A stretch of DNA of 64,000 bases from Enterovibrio norvegicus DSM 15893 (GCF_900115495.1 NZ_FOWR01000002.1:1-64000), one strand, 5' to 3'; positions 17,372-27,156 are shown, counted from the first letter of the stretch. Numbers and translations are program-made. Notes: a model not told the origin generated them from the letters alone.

Positions 17372-18232
17372 TTACTTAAACTTCGCCACCATGTCTTTGA
17401 TACCAGGAATGGTGTGAACCTGATATTCATGGTGCGGGTCGAAGTGCTGAACCAGCGATTTGCTGCTCTCACCCACAATGATCGTGAAGTAGTACATTTC
17501 ATAGCCTGGGGCGGCGACGGAAGGGTGATAGCCCTTATCAATCGCGATCACGCTACCGGTGCGCACGTGGTAAACCGGGCCGAAGTCATCTTCATGCTCA
17601 TAAAGGAACTGTGCACCGAAACCAAAGTCAGGGTTGAACCTAAATTGGTACACCTCTTCATAGCGCGTTTCTGCTGGTGGACGCTCTTCATCGTGTTTGT
17701 GTGGCGGGAAGCCTGACCAACCACCTGCGCCAACGGTAAACAGTTCACTTACCATTAAACGACCACGTTGATCCGCATTTTTCTGTCCCAAGATATGCTT
17801 AATTTTGCGATGGGTTTTGGTGTCGTCGCTGCCGTACTGGATTTTGTCAGTGTCTTCTGGCGCGATCGCAAATGACGTTAGAGGTTCGCTGCCTTCTTCA
17901 GGCGTAAAACGTCCACCGGCAATCATCACATCGGCGGTGTCAGAGACGCATGTAATGGTGACTTCACTGCCAACAGGGACATACACAGCAGCGGGATCGC
18001 CATCCCATACATGGGCGCGCTTACCGATGTTGTTGTAAGTTTCACCGTCTACCGTGATATCACAGGTGCCGCCTGCCAGTACTACGGCAGATTCGTAATT
18101 TTCCAGCGAATAGCTGTAACTTGCGCCTTCGTGCAATTTCACTGGATTGAAATAACACAGTGGGGTGGTGTCATCATCTACGCCAATGACAGGCTCATTT
18201 TTGTTATCGAACGGGGGTATATGCTTTCCCAT
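17372..18232 (-). CDS. IolB-family 5-deoxy-glucuronate isomerase, divergent copy
   Basis: 286 residues from ATG 18232 (AGGAG upstream); an in-frame start 20 codons earlier has no site. Two cupin-like halves. The metal-binding His/Glu set is in FPPHKHDEERPPAETRYEEVY, and KGYHPSVAAPGYEMYY supplies the last His. It would convert 5-deoxy-glucuronate to 2-deoxy-5-keto-gluconate. The N-terminal 100 residues differ strongly from the canonical IolB at 42350, so a shifted substrate is possible. Gap to iolJ is 27 bases. Confidence 0.85.
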   Translation of the reverse strand: MGKHIPPFDNKNEPVIGVDDDTTPLCYFNPVKLHEGASYSYSLENYESAVVLAGGTCDITVDGETYNNIGKRAHVWDGDPAAVYVPVGSEVTITCVSDTADVMIAGGRFTPEEGSEPLTSFAIAPEDTDKIQYGSDDTKTHRKIKHILGQKNADQRGRLMVSELFTVGAGGWSGFPPHKHDEERPPAETRYEEVYQFRFNPDFGFGAQFLYEHEDDFGPVYHVRTGSVIAIDKGYHPSVAAPGYEMYYFTIIVGESSKSLVQHFDPHHEYQVHTIPGIKDMVAKFK

Positions 18233-18298
18233 GATGAACTCCTTTTTCGTTCCCTGAATCTTGATTCGATGTGGCTGACGACGTGTCGCCAACCTTCG

Positions 18299-19330
18299 CT
18301 ATGGTGTGACTAATTGATGACCGCGTGCCGACATGAAATTTGACAGATCTGGCAGCGTCGACATGGCATCGGCACAGGTATCACCCGTGACATTGATTGC
18401 CGCGTTGGCTGCGCCCATGGCGACGGCATCACTTAATGAATATTGGTTGAGCAAACCAAACAACAGGGCGGCGGCAAAGGCATCACCTGCGCCATAAGGT
18501 TTACGAGCTTCAACACGAAAGATGGGTTGAGACAACTGGGCGAGGTCGCCGTTATTGTCTAGACCGAACACGTCGCAGCCTTCTGCTCCCGCTTTCACCA
18601 CCACCATGTCTGTGCCACCACTGAGTAATTCAGATGCAGCATTGATGTGGCTGTCAGTGACATCATGAGGCACACCCATGACGTCAAATTCTTCCTTGTT
18701 GCCAATCACGATGTCGCTGAATGACGCGGCAAGTTTGTAGAAATGCGGTGGATCTTCCGGTGCCGCCCAAGAATAGGGGCGATAGTCAAGGTCGAGCACC
18801 ACTTGCGTGCCATTCAGTTGCGCGGTTTGCATGGCTGCTAAAGTGGCTTCACGTGATGGGCTCACCGACAAGGCCGTGCCGGACACGAATAAGCAACGTG
18901 CCGAGGCAAGGAATTCGGTACTGATATCGTCTGGAGAAAGTGCAAGATCTGCCGCGTTGTTACGGTAAATTACCACCTCGGGTTCAGGGCGCAGTTCAGC
19001 GACGGCTAAACTGGTTCGATACTCACCCCTAAGGGTTTTCATCCCTGCTAAATCGATGCCTTTGTTCGACATGTATTGGCGTACAAAGTGGCCAAGGGCA
19101 TCGTCGGAGAGGCAGCCAATGAAGCCCGCCTTCGCGCCTAACGTCGCAAGACCAATGGCAACATTTCCGGGCGAACCACCGACACTTTTCTTGAAACTGA
19201 CTTCTTGCGCAAAATTTGCGCCGTCAGTGTTGCCATAGAAATCAACGCCCGCACGCCCCAAACAAATGACATCAATGGGGCGATCGGCGTTTTGCTCACA
19301 GCCTGAGAGTTGAATCATGCCTTTAATCAT
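18299..19330 (-). CDS. iolC: PfkB-family kinase, IolC type
   Basis: 343 residues from ATG 19330, which overlaps the stop of the preceding dehydrogenase by eight bases; ATG 19318 is an alternative. It opens IDVICLGRAGVDFYGN and has the VGGSPGNVAIGLA motif. The PfkB active site is KPYGAGDAFAAALLFG. It should phosphorylate 2-deoxy-5-keto-gluconate at C6. Unlike the second copy at 57477 it has no DUF2090 domain; the aldolase function is supplied by the separate iolJ two genes downstream. Confidence 0.87.
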   Translation of the reverse strand: MIKGMIQLSGCEQNADRPIDVICLGRAGVDFYGNTDGANFAQEVSFKKSVGGSPGNVAIGLATLGAKAGFIGCLSDDALGHFVRQYMSNKGIDLAGMKTLRGEYRTSLAVAELRPEPEVVIYRNNAADLALSPDDISTEFLASARCLFVSGTALSVSPSREATLAAMQTAQLNGTQVVLDLDYRPYSWAAPEDPPHFYKLAASFSDIVIGNKEEFDVMGVPHDVTDSHINAASELLSGGTDMVVVKAGAEGCDVFGLDNNGDLAQLSQPIFRVEARKPYGAGDAFAAALLFGLLNQYSLSDAVAMGAANAAINVTGDTCADAMSTLPDLSNFMSARGHQLVTP

Positions 19331-20498
19331 AATCCACCCAGACTGCACCTTGATCGGCAGAGCGAGCACACGCATTCACCATTTTCACACCGTCGATACC
19401 CCCATCAATGTTCGGGTACCAGTGGCCCTCAAGAAACTGTGTATCACCGCGCTCGAACGCATCGATAGCCAACGCATAGCGATGGTAGATATTGGCCCAC
19501 GATTCGAAGAAGCCTTCAGCATGACCGCCACCTTGGCGATTGGCTGACACACCTGGAGAGTCGTTGTGAAGGTATGGCATGCCACGTTCTAGGATACGTG
19601 CTGGCTCACCTTGGACCTCGTAACGCAATTGGTTCGGATATTCATCCCACCACTCAAGGCTGGCTTTTTCGCCAACGATGCGGATTTTCTGTTGGTGCAT
19701 TGAACCGCTATTGATGGCGCTGGCCCACAATGTACCCACCGCGCCGCCTTCAAAGTTGAAGACGACATGCGCGTTATCTTCAAGTGGTGCGCGTGATTCA
19801 ATAAAGCTTTGGCGTGAACACATTAACGACTTTACTTTCAATCCGGTGATCAAACCCGCCATGTAGAAAGGGTGGGTGCCGCAATCGCCGATAATAAAAC
19901 TCGGGCCAGACACTTCAGGGTTCATGCGCCATTTCGCGCCAGGGTTATCTTTTTCCACTTCGGTATTGTGGAAACCATGAGCAAAACTCATTTGAATAAC
20001 GCGCACTGCGCCGATGTCGCCACGCTGCACCATTTCTCTGGCTTGGTGCACCATTTGAAAACCGCAGTAGCCGTACATTACGGCGAGCATTTTGTTTTGT
20101 TTTTCAGCCAACGTTTTCAGTTCAAGGGCTTCTTCCACATGCACGGTCACGGGCTTTTCACACACTACGTGCAAACCTGCTTCTAGCGCTGCTTTGGCGA
20201 TTTCAGCATGGGTCGAGTTTGGCGTGGCGATGGAGACGGCTTGAATGCCGTCTTCACGTTTGGCTTCTTCCGCAAACATGGTTTTGTAATCGGGGTAGCA
20301 ACGGTCGGCTGCAAGCCCCAGATTCATACCAAATTCTTTGCCACGTTCGGCGTTAAGATCGAGTGCGCCAGCCACAAAACTGAACAAGCGATCACGCTGT
20401 GCCGCGGCGCGGTGTGAGTAACCAATTTCGCTACCTCGACCGCCGCCGACCATGCCCCAGCGGATCGGGGACTCAAAGTGCATTTCTTCATTGAACAT
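19323..20498 (-). CDS. Gfo/Idh/MocA-family oxidoreductase (inositol locus A, copy 2)
   Basis: 391 residues; start behind AGGAGA. NAD fold IRWGMVGGGRGSEIGYSH, Lys motif VVCEKPVTVH and a long C-terminal domain. GYCGFQMVHQAREMV parallels GYSGYAMVRQAREMV of the dehydrogenase at 15259, so the two are paralogues. A role in oxidising or interconverting inositol isomers or inososes is inferred from the operon. Lies 38 bases after iolD. Confidence 0.86.
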   Translation of the reverse strand: MFNEEMHFESPIRWGMVGGGRGSEIGYSHRAAAQRDRLFSFVAGALDLNAERGKEFGMNLGLAADRCYPDYKTMFAEEAKREDGIQAVSIATPNSTHAEIAKAALEAGLHVVCEKPVTVHVEEALELKTLAEKQNKMLAVMYGYCGFQMVHQAREMVQRGDIGAVRVIQMSFAHGFHNTEVEKDNPGAKWRMNPEVSGPSFIIGDCGTHPFYMAGLITGLKVKSLMCSRQSFIESRAPLEDNAHVVFNFEGGAVGTLWASAINSGSMHQQKIRIVGEKASLEWWDEYPNQLRYEVQGEPARILERGMPYLHNDSPGVSANRQGGGHAEGFFESWANIYHRYALAIDAFERGDTQFLEGHWYPNIDGGIDGVKMVNACARSADQGAVWVDYD

Positions 20499-20536
20499 AG
20501 TGCGCTTCTCCTGAAATCTAATCCCTTAGGTCAACA

Positions 20537-22390
20537 TCACACGCCGCGGCGTTGATGCTTACGGCCTTCTTCCCATTGGTCTCGGGCGTTGGCAATGCTT
20601 TCGTTATCGGTCACTTCTGACAAGCCCACTTCCCACCATGCATCACAGGAAGACCACACGGTGTCATCAATGTCGGTGACGATGACGTAGGTTTTGTCTG
20701 ACGCTTTCGCGCGTTCGAACGCCGCTTCAAAATCGCTGAGATGTTCGACTTTCTCTGCATTTGCTCCTAAACCGCGAGCATGGCTGACGAAATCGACGCG
20801 CGGTAATTCGTAATAACGTTCCGTGGTGCAATCTTCAAGTTGGTTGTTGAATGCGGTGTTGCCCGTGTTGGTTTGAAGTTTGCGAATCACCGCAAAACCA
20901 CCGTTGTCACACACCAACACAATCATTTTGTGGCCTGTAAGCACAGAGCTGTAAATGTCAGAGTTCATCATTAAGTACGAGCCGTCACCGACCAACACGA
21001 TGGACTCATGGTCTGGTCGTGCAATTTTATTGCCCCAGCCCGCCGCGATTTCGTAGCCCATGCACGAGAAGCCAAATTCGACATCCAGAGAATACGGGTA
21101 GGTTGCTTGCCAGTTCATGTTGAGTTCGGCAGGCAATCCTCCTGCGGCTGTGATCACGCGGTCTCCCTCGTTAACAAGGCTGTTCACCTTGCCAATGATT
21201 TGCGCGTAAGAAGGCAGCGCTGTGTCGCTTGCAGCAGTGCGTTGCTCAACCACACCACGCCATTGCGAGGTTTCCGCTGCGGCTTTGTCTACCCAAGCGT
21301 TCTGCGTTTGCCAGTTTCCTAAGCGTTCGCTGAGCGGCGCGATAGCCGCTTTCGCATCAGAGATGATGGATTGCGCCATGTGTTTTGTGGCGTCAAAACG
21401 TCCCGCATTGATGCTGATGAGCTTCATATCAGGGTCGCGGAAGACGGTCCAAGAGCCTGTTGTAAAGTCTTGAAGGCGTGTACCGATGGCAATCACGACA
21501 TCAGCGTCTTCACACATGTGATTGGCACTGTTTGAGCCTGTTGTACCGATAGGGCCACAGTTAAGCGGGTGATCAGCACTGAGCAAGGTGCGACCCGCAA
21601 TGGTTTCCACCACCGGGATTTGGTGTTTTTCAGCAAACTGAATCAAGGCATTTCGTGCGCCGGAATAGGCCACGCCACCACCTGCGATGATCAGCGGGCG
21701 CTTCGCTTTCTTGATGGCCTCTGCGGCTAAATCCAATTCAATGGGTTCAGGTTGAGGACGGCGAATGCGATGCACTTTGGGTGCAAAGAAACTTTCAGGG
21801 AAGTCCCATGCTTGGCCTTGTACATCTTGCGGCAGGGCAATCATCGCGGGGCCACAATCTGCAGGGTCAAGCATGGTAGCAATGGCTTGCGGGAGTGCGA
21901 CGGTGAGCTGCGAAGGGGCATTGATACGATCCCAAAAGCGCGTCACGGTTTTAAACGCGTCATTCACGGTGAGTGACGGGTTCGAAAAATGCTCGGTTTG
22001 CTGAAGCACGGGATCGGGCAAGCGTGATTGAAACGTATCGCCAGCCAGCAACAAAAGTGGCAATCGGTTGGTGTGCGCAACCCCTGCTGCGGTGATCATA
22101 TTGGTTGCCCCTGGGCCCACAGACGAGGTGGCAATACCAATGCGACGACGCTGGTTTGCACGGGCATACGCCACGGCAGCAAGCGCCATGGATTGTTCGT
22201 TTTGTCCGCGCCATGTGGGGAAAACTGATTGGTTTTCAAACAGCTGTTGACCTAAACACGTGACGTTTCCGTGGCCGAATATGGCAAAAGCACACCCGAA
22301 CAAAGATTCAACTTTTCCATCAATTTCAATCTGTTGTGCCGCTAAGTAACGCACAAGAGCTTGTGCGGTAGTAAGTCGTATTGTTGTCAT
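20537..22390 (-). CDS. iolD: 3D-(3,5/4)-trihydroxycyclohexane-1,2-dione hydrolase
   Basis: 617 residues, a thiamine-diphosphate enzyme that opens the ring to give 5-deoxy-glucuronate. The catalytic Glu lies in FPTWRGQNEQSMALAA, the Mg/TPP motif is GDGSYLMMNSDIY...CDNGG, and the central domain has IIAGGGVAYSGA. Length is usual for IolD. First gene of a six-gene minus operon. Its start faces iolE, and the strong palindromic operator at 22437 lies 47 bp upstream. Confidence 0.95.
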   Translation of the reverse strand: MTTIRLTTAQALVRYLAAQQIEIDGKVESLFGCAFAIFGHGNVTCLGQQLFENQSVFPTWRGQNEQSMALAAVAYARANQRRRIGIATSSVGPGATNMITAAGVAHTNRLPLLLLAGDTFQSRLPDPVLQQTEHFSNPSLTVNDAFKTVTRFWDRINAPSQLTVALPQAIATMLDPADCGPAMIALPQDVQGQAWDFPESFFAPKVHRIRRPQPEPIELDLAAEAIKKAKRPLIIAGGGVAYSGARNALIQFAEKHQIPVVETIAGRTLLSADHPLNCGPIGTTGSNSANHMCEDADVVIAIGTRLQDFTTGSWTVFRDPDMKLISINAGRFDATKHMAQSIISDAKAAIAPLSERLGNWQTQNAWVDKAAAETSQWRGVVEQRTAASDTALPSYAQIIGKVNSLVNEGDRVITAAGGLPAELNMNWQATYPYSLDVEFGFSCMGYEIAAGWGNKIARPDHESIVLVGDGSYLMMNSDIYSSVLTGHKMIVLVCDNGGFAVIRKLQTNTGNTAFNNQLEDCTTERYYELPRVDFVSHARGLGANAEKVEHLSDFEAAFERAKASDKTYVIVTDIDDTVWSSCDAWWEVGLSEVTDNESIANARDQWEEGRKHQRRGV

Positions 22391-22436
22391 CCTTGGAATC
22401 TCCTAACGTTCCCTTCTGATGAAATAGTAGTCATTA

Positions 22437-22454
22437 TTTGAAAATGTTTTCAAA
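22437..22454. promoter_or_regulatory. Palindromic operator, LacI-type, between iolD and iolE
   Basis: TTTGAAAATGTTTTCAAA is an 18-bp palindrome except at the central two bases. The same core (TTGAAAACATTTTCAA on the other strand) recurs at 42239 before iolB. The remaining 346-bp divergent region (22391-22736) shows no other clear element. Geometry fits a LacI-family dimer, such as the regulator at 27157. Confidence 0.72.
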
Positions 22455-22736
22455 ACTAAAAAAGCTAAAAATCGGATATAGCGCCCAATTTTCATTCTAG
22501 AAGGGTATCCGTCCGAACATTCCTCAGTTGTGAGACGCCGATTACGTTGACAAAGTGAAATCATTACCATAATTGTTTAAAAGATGTTAACGAGACTTTA
22601 AGCGTTTTGTGTTGGCAATGACGTTCAGGTTTACAGGGATGAAGACCTGAGCAGACGATCTGACAAAAAGTTTAAAACAGATACGCCCACACATTCACCA
22701 ATGCAGCGTTGGTAAAAATGAAAAGGAGGCAACGGA

Positions 22737-23630
22737 TTGGAACTTAAAATTGCTAATGCACCATGCTCTTGGGGAATTGAGTTTGCAGACAACCCTGCAA
22801 ACCCAACATGGCAAACGGTGCTCGATGAGATTTCCGGCGCAGGGTATGGCGCAACGGAGCTAGGTCCACTGGGTTACTTACCCACTGAGCCAAGCACATT
22901 GCAAAGTGCGCTTGCTTCTCGCGAGCTGGGTTTAGTGGCAGGCACCTTGTTTGTGCACCTTCACAAACCTGAAGCGCGTGATGCCATTTACGAAACGACA
23001 CACAAAACCTGTGAGATCTTGAAGCAGCAAGGCGCGTCATACCTCGTTGTTATCGACCATGTTTCATCACCGCGTACTGACCAAGCAGGTCAAGTGGACA
23101 CCGCAACGCGTCTGACGGATGAACAATGGGATGCGATGATGGAAACCCTGCGGGGTGTCGGAAAAATCTGTGCTGAGTATGGCATCACACCAACGTTGCA
23201 TGCCCACGCTGGAACCTATATCGAGTATCGCGATGAGCTGGATAAGGCGATGCGAGATCTTCCACCTGAGTTGATGTCGTTGTGCGTTGACACTGGCCAT
23301 TGTGTTTACGCGGGCATGGACCCTTGTGATGTGCTGCGTACCTACAAAGACCGCGTTAAATACCTTCATTTCAAAGACATCAATGCCGAGGTGCATGCGC
23401 AATCTATTGCGAAAGATACCGATTTTTACACTGCGATTGGCAACAACATTTTTTGTCCGCTAGGGCAAGGGTGTGTGGATTTCGATGCGGTGCGTCAAAC
23501 GCTGCATGAGATTGATTTCAAAGGCTGGGTCACTGTCGAACAAGACACGGATCCGGCGGCGAAAAGCGATGCCAAAACCGACGCTGAGAAAAGCCGCGCC
23601 TTTATCGAAAAGGCGGTGCTAGCAAGTTAA
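22737..23630 (+). CDS. IolE-family inosose dehydratase/isomerase (locus A)
   Basis: 297 residues. The start is a TTG at 22737, eight bases after AAGGAGG; no ATG fits the alignment. A TIM-barrel sugar isomerase/dehydratase with metal-site segments PTLHAHAGTYIE, CVDTGHCVYAGMDP, YLHFKDIN and a final Glu in GWVTVEQD. It would dehydrate 2-keto-myo-inositol, or act on another inosose (IolI/IolH-like). A second, canonical IolE lies at 59467, so the substrate may differ. It leads the plus-strand ABC operon. Confidence 0.82.
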   Translation: MELKIANAPCSWGIEFADNPANPTWQTVLDEISGAGYGATELGPLGYLPTEPSTLQSALASRELGLVAGTLFVHLHKPEARDAIYETTHKTCEILKQQGASYLVVIDHVSSPRTDQAGQVDTATRLTDEQWDAMMETLRGVGKICAEYGITPTLHAHAGTYIEYRDELDKAMRDLPPELMSLCVDTGHCVYAGMDPCDVLRTYKDRVKYLHFKDINAEVHAQSIAKDTDFYTAIGNNIFCPLGQGCVDFDAVRQTLHEIDFKGWVTVEQDTDPAAKSDAKTDAEKSRAFIEKAVLAS

Positions 23631-23640
23631 TTGACAGTAG

Positions 23641-23669
23641 GTTGTGCGCAACAGGTTTATGCGCACAAC
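23641..23669 (+). other. Intercistronic hairpin without T-tract
   Basis: GTTGTGCGCA and TGCGCACAAC form a perfect ten-base-pair stem around a nine-base loop, between the iolE-type gene and the ABC permease. No T-run follows, so it is more likely an mRNA processing or stability element than a terminator. Confidence 0.6.
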
Positions 23670-23736
23670 TGCTGATCGTGTTCGACAATATTGGGAGCAG
23701 GGCAGCGAGTTGCCCTAAAAAGGATTGGAGGCAAGT

Positions 23737-24873
23737 ATGTCGGTAAAAGAAGCCGCATCAGAAACGGATACTCAACCAGCAGGTGGAGCAAGTGATGAAC
23801 GCGTTCGTAAGGTTTCCTTGGTCAGTGGGCTGTTATCTCGACCCGAACTTGGGTCGGTATCAGGCGCAATTTTAGTTTTCGTATTCTTCGCACTGGTTGC
23901 TTGGGATTCAGGCATGTTCAATGCCGACGGTATCATGAACTGGACAACGGTATCAGCACAGCTTGGCATTATCGCTGTGGGTGCGTGTTTGTTGATGATT
24001 GCCGGTGAGTTTGACCTTTCCATCGGTTCGATGATTGGTTTTGCGGGCATGATGATAGCAATCCCTGCTGTGTATTGGGGTTGGCCTGCATGGGCTGCGA
24101 TCCTTTTTGCGTTTGCTGGGGCAATGGCGGTTGGCTTTTTGAATGGCTATATCGTGGTGAAGACGGGGCTTCCTTCTTTTATCGTTTCGCTCGCTTTCCT
24201 CTTTATTCTTCGCGGTTTGACCATTGCACTATCAATCATGCTGACCAACAAAACAATCCTTTCAGGCGTGGGTGATGTGGCAGAAGGTGATTGGTTGGCC
24301 TCCATGTTTGGGGGTGAAATCGGAACGGGATTATTCACCTGGCTCGGCAATGCTGGCTGGCTTGAAACCTATTCTGATGGCACGCCTGTGGTCACCGGTA
24401 TTCCAATGGTGGTGGTGTGGTGGTTCTTGTTAACGGCAGTGTGTTCATTTGTGTTGCTTCGTACGCGCTTCGGTAACTGGATTTTCGCTTCTGGCGGTGA
24501 TGCTAACGCGGCGAAAAACGTGGGTGTACCCACGGATCGCGTGAAGATCATGCTGTTCATGTTCACTGCATTTTGCGCCACGGTATTTGCGGCTTGTCAG
24601 GTGTTCGAATTTGGTTCAGCGGCGGCAGATAGGGGCTTGCTGAAAGAGTTTGAGGCCATTATTGCCGCGGTCATCGGTGGGGCGCTACTCACGGGTGGCT
24701 ATGGCTCCGTGATTGGTGCTTTCTTCGGTGCGCTGATTTTTGGTGTGGTGCAAATGGGCATCTTCTTTACGGGTGTGGATTCAGATTGGTTCCGCGTTTT
24801 CCTCGGCGTGATGCTTTTGATTGCGGTGTTGTTCAACAACTTCATTCGCAAGAAAGTCACGAGCGCGCGATAG
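23737..24873 (+). CDS. ABC sugar transporter permease, probable inositol importer
   Basis: 378 residues from ATG 23737, five bases after GGAGG; a TTG four codons earlier overlaps that site. About ten hydrophobic segments and the CUT2/BPD_transp_2 signature (LLMIAGEFDLSIGSMIGFAG, AAVIGGALLTGGYGSVIG). It forms the inner-membrane channel with the ATPase and binding protein that follow. Context in the iol locus points to inositol uptake, as for IatP-type permeases; ribose-type substrates cannot be excluded. Confidence 0.88.
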   Translation: MSVKEAASETDTQPAGGASDERVRKVSLVSGLLSRPELGSVSGAILVFVFFALVAWDSGMFNADGIMNWTTVSAQLGIIAVGACLLMIAGEFDLSIGSMIGFAGMMIAIPAVYWGWPAWAAILFAFAGAMAVGFLNGYIVVKTGLPSFIVSLAFLFILRGLTIALSIMLTNKTILSGVGDVAEGDWLASMFGGEIGTGLFTWLGNAGWLETYSDGTPVVTGIPMVVVWWFLLTAVCSFVLLRTRFGNWIFASGGDANAAKNVGVPTDRVKIMLFMFTAFCATVFAACQVFEFGSAAADRGLLKEFEAIIAAVIGGALLTGGYGSVIGAFFGALIFGVVQMGIFFTGVDSDWFRVFLGVMLLIAVLFNNFIRKKVTSAR

Positions 24874-24874
24874 C

Positions 24875-24892
24875 AAGGTGTGAACACACCTT
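24875..24892 (+). other. Intercistronic hairpin between permease and ATPase genes
   Basis: AAGGTGTG-AA-CACACCTT is an eight-base-pair stem just after the permease stop and 37 bases before the ATPase start, again without a T-tract. Confidence 0.5.
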
Positions 24893-24928
24893 ACTGTCGA
24901 ACTGAAAACGGATTTTAGGAGAAACACA

Positions 24929-25732
24929 ATGTCTGAATACATCCTCGAATTGAAAAAAGTCAGCCGCTACTTTGGCTCTGTTATCGCGCTGAAAGACATC
25001 GATATGGAAGTCAAAATGGGCGAAGTGCATTGCTTGCTCGGTGATAACGGTGCAGGTAAATCAACGCTGATTAAAACTTTGGCCGGTGTGCATACGCCGT
25101 CTGAAGGTGAGTTCTTGATGGACGGTAAACCGGTAACGTTTAAATCACCCCGTGACGCGCTCGATGCGGGTATTGCAACGGTTTATCAAGATTTGGCGCT
25201 CGTGCCTTTAATGAGTGTGACACGTAATTTCTTCATGGGACGAGAGCTGACCAAGCGCATTGGGCCTTTTGAAGTGTTTGATACAGCACGTGCTAATGAA
25301 ATTGCGAAAGCGGGCATGAAAGACATGGGCATTGATGTGCGAGACCCAGAGCACCCCATCGGCACCATGTCAGGCGGTGAACGCCAATGTCTGGCGATTG
25401 CCCGAGCGATTCACTTCGGCGCAAAAGTGCTGATTTTGGATGAACCAACGGCCGCGCTCGGTGTGAAGCAATCCGCCAACGTACTGAAGGTGATTGCAAG
25501 GGCGCGTGGCAAAGGACTCGCGGTCATTTTGATCACACACAACGTTCACCATGCTTTCCCCATTGCCGACCGCTTTACCCTGTTAAACCGTGGTAAGAGC
25601 TTGGGCACATGGTTGAAGAAAGACGTCACCCGCGAGCAAATTCTAGAAATGATGTCCGGCGGACAGGAGCTAGAAACACTCGAAGCAGAATTAGCAGAAT
25701 TCGAACGCGCAGACACTGCCGAGGCGAATTAA
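24929..25732 (+). CDS. ABC sugar transporter ATP-binding protein, single domain
   Basis: 267 residues. Walker [13 protein letters not shown], signature [14 protein letters not shown], Walker [12 protein letters not shown] and H-loop ILITHNVHH are all present. Most CUT2 importers have a double-length ATPase of about 500 residues. Here one domain is present, so two copies must pair, as in FrcA-type fructose systems. It energises the permease encoded just upstream. Confidence 0.9.
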   Translation: MSEYILELKKVSRYFGSVIALKDIDMEVKMGEVHCLLGDNGAGKSTLIKTLAGVHTPSEGEFLMDGKPVTFKSPRDALDAGIATVYQDLALVPLMSVTRNFFMGRELTKRIGPFEVFDTARANEIAKAGMKDMGIDVRDPEHPIGTMSGGERQCLAIARAIHFGAKVLILDEPTAALGVKQSANVLKVIARARGKGLAVILITHNVHHAFPIADRFTLLNRGKSLGTWLKKDVTREQILEMMSGGQELETLEAELAEFERADTAEAN

Positions 25733-25795
25733 GCTTTTAACAGAGCAATAAATGAGTAATAAAAAGGGCAGCGATGTTGCCCGACCAAAACGCCG

Positions 25796-25834
25796 TGGCT
25801 AAGTGGACAAAAGGAAAGACCCGTTCCTTAGCCA
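25796..25834 (+). other. Intercistronic hairpin before the binding-protein gene
   Basis: TGGCTAAG (25796-25803) pairs with CTTAGCCA (25827-25834) in the 132-base gap before the binding-protein gene. It is the third such stem in this operon and could help give the binding protein a separate, more stable mRNA. Confidence 0.45.
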
Positions 25835-25864
25835 TGTCACAATAAGTAGATTGGAGAACACTGG

Positions 25865-26833
25865 ATGAATACCCTACTTAGATCTGTAGCAAAGAGAGCA
25901 TCTGTACTTGTTTTGGCCTTAGCTGCCAGCATGGGTGCAATGCTTCCGAGCACCGCATTTGCAGAAGGCGAGCGTTTCGTTATGATCAGCCACGCGCCTG
26001 ATTCAGACTCATGGTGGAACACCATTAAAACCGCGATTAACCAAGCGGGTGAACAGTTAGATGTAAAAGTGGAATACCGTAACCCACCATCAGGTGACTT
26101 AGCGGATATGGCACGTATCATCGAGCAAGCTGTGGCATCGAACCCACAGGGGATCATCACCACCATCGCGGATTATGAAGTGTTGAAAGGCCCACTTGAG
26201 AAAGCGCGTAAGAAAGGCATTCCAATTGTTACCATGAACTCTGGCACGCATCAGCAAAGTGAAGACTTGGGGGCTATCCTCCACGTGGGTCAACCAGAAT
26301 ACGATGCGGGCTTTGGTGCGGGTAAACGTGCGAAGAAAGACGGCGTGAAATCATTTGTTTGTGTAAACCACTACATCACAAACCCAGCTTCTGTAGAGCG
26401 CTGTCAGGGCTTCGCGGACGCATTAGGTGTTGAGTTGGGCAGCCAAATGATCGATGTTGGTCAGGATCCAACCGGTATTGAGAAAAAAGTACAGGCCTAC
26501 CTTCGTTCAAACCCAGATACGGGTGCGGTTCTGACGCTCGGCCCAACGTCTGCACACCCAACATTGCGTGCGCTTGAGAAAACACGTCAATTAGGCAAAG
26601 TCTACTTCGGTACGTTTGACCTAAGCAGCGAAATCGCGCAAGCAATCAAAGATGGCAACATCCAATGGGGTATTGACCAACAGCCGTTCTTGCAAGGTTA
26701 TGTGCCAGTGATGGTACTGACTATGTACAACCGCTATGGCATTGCACCGTCAAACAACATCAACTCTGGCCCTGGTTTCGTAACGAAAGAAAACGTTGCA
26801 CAGGTTGAAGAATTGGCGGGCGAGTACCGTTGA
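25865..26833 (+). CDS. Periplasmic sugar-binding protein of the inositol ABC importer
   Basis: 322 residues. A Sec signal peptide (about 1-36, ending PSTAFA) is followed by a Peripla_BP_4 fold (FVMISHAPDSDSWWNTIKTAINQAGEQL, GILTT-like strand, DLSSEIAQAIKDGNIQWGIDQQPFLQGY). It should capture the ligand in the periplasm and deliver it to the permease. Inositol is inferred from context. Being last in the operon after a long gap is unusual, since binding-protein genes commonly come first. Confidence 0.88.
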   Translation: MNTLLRSVAKRASVLVLALAASMGAMLPSTAFAEGERFVMISHAPDSDSWWNTIKTAINQAGEQLDVKVEYRNPPSGDLADMARIIEQAVASNPQGIITTIADYEVLKGPLEKARKKGIPIVTMNSGTHQQSEDLGAILHVGQPEYDAGFGAGKRAKKDGVKSFVCVNHYITNPASVERCQGFADALGVELGSQMIDVGQDPTGIEKKVQAYLRSNPDTGAVLTLGPTSAHPTLRALEKTRQLGKVYFGTFDLSSEIAQAIKDGNIQWGIDQQPFLQGYVPVMVLTMYNRYGIAPSNNINSGPGFVTKENVAQVEELAGEYR

Positions 26834-27156
26834 TTTTAGCGACGAGTGAAAGACACGGTCGGTTGTCGCTTTTTGATGAGCGACCGTCTCTTTTGTCGGT
26901 ATGTTTGTTTGAACCCACCGCGAAGGAAGAGGGCTTGCTCGGTTCCTTCGCTGTATCCCTTGCTGTCATTGACCTGTATGAATAACAGGAAATGCTCAAT
27001 TACACGTCACAAATAACAACTTAACTCGGGGATTGACGCCCTCTGACAGTATCTAGCTGAAATCAATTTCATTATCATTACCTGAATACTGCGTGATGTA
27101 GTATGAGCAGATGAAATGGAACATCGTTATCGAAAGGAATATCGGCAGGAAGGTAT
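26834..27156. other. Intergenic region before lacI-family gene
   Basis: 323 bases. An inverted repeat CGAAGGAA / TTCCTTCG (26921-26950) has no T-run after it. CGGTCG / CGACCG near 26858-26886 with TCTCTTTTG after it could be a weak terminator of the ABC operon. Besides these and the operator at 27058 I see nothing. Confidence 0.4.
27058..27071. promoter_or_regulatory. Weaker LacI-type operator before the regulator gene
   Basis: TGAAA-TCAA-TTTCA has the same arm sequence and four-base spacing as the operators at 22437 and 42239 (TGAAA-ACAT-TTTCA). It lies 86 bp before the regulator start, as expected for self-control. An overlapping TTTCATTATCATTA resembles part of a Fur box, which is an alternative reading. 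Confidence 0.45.
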
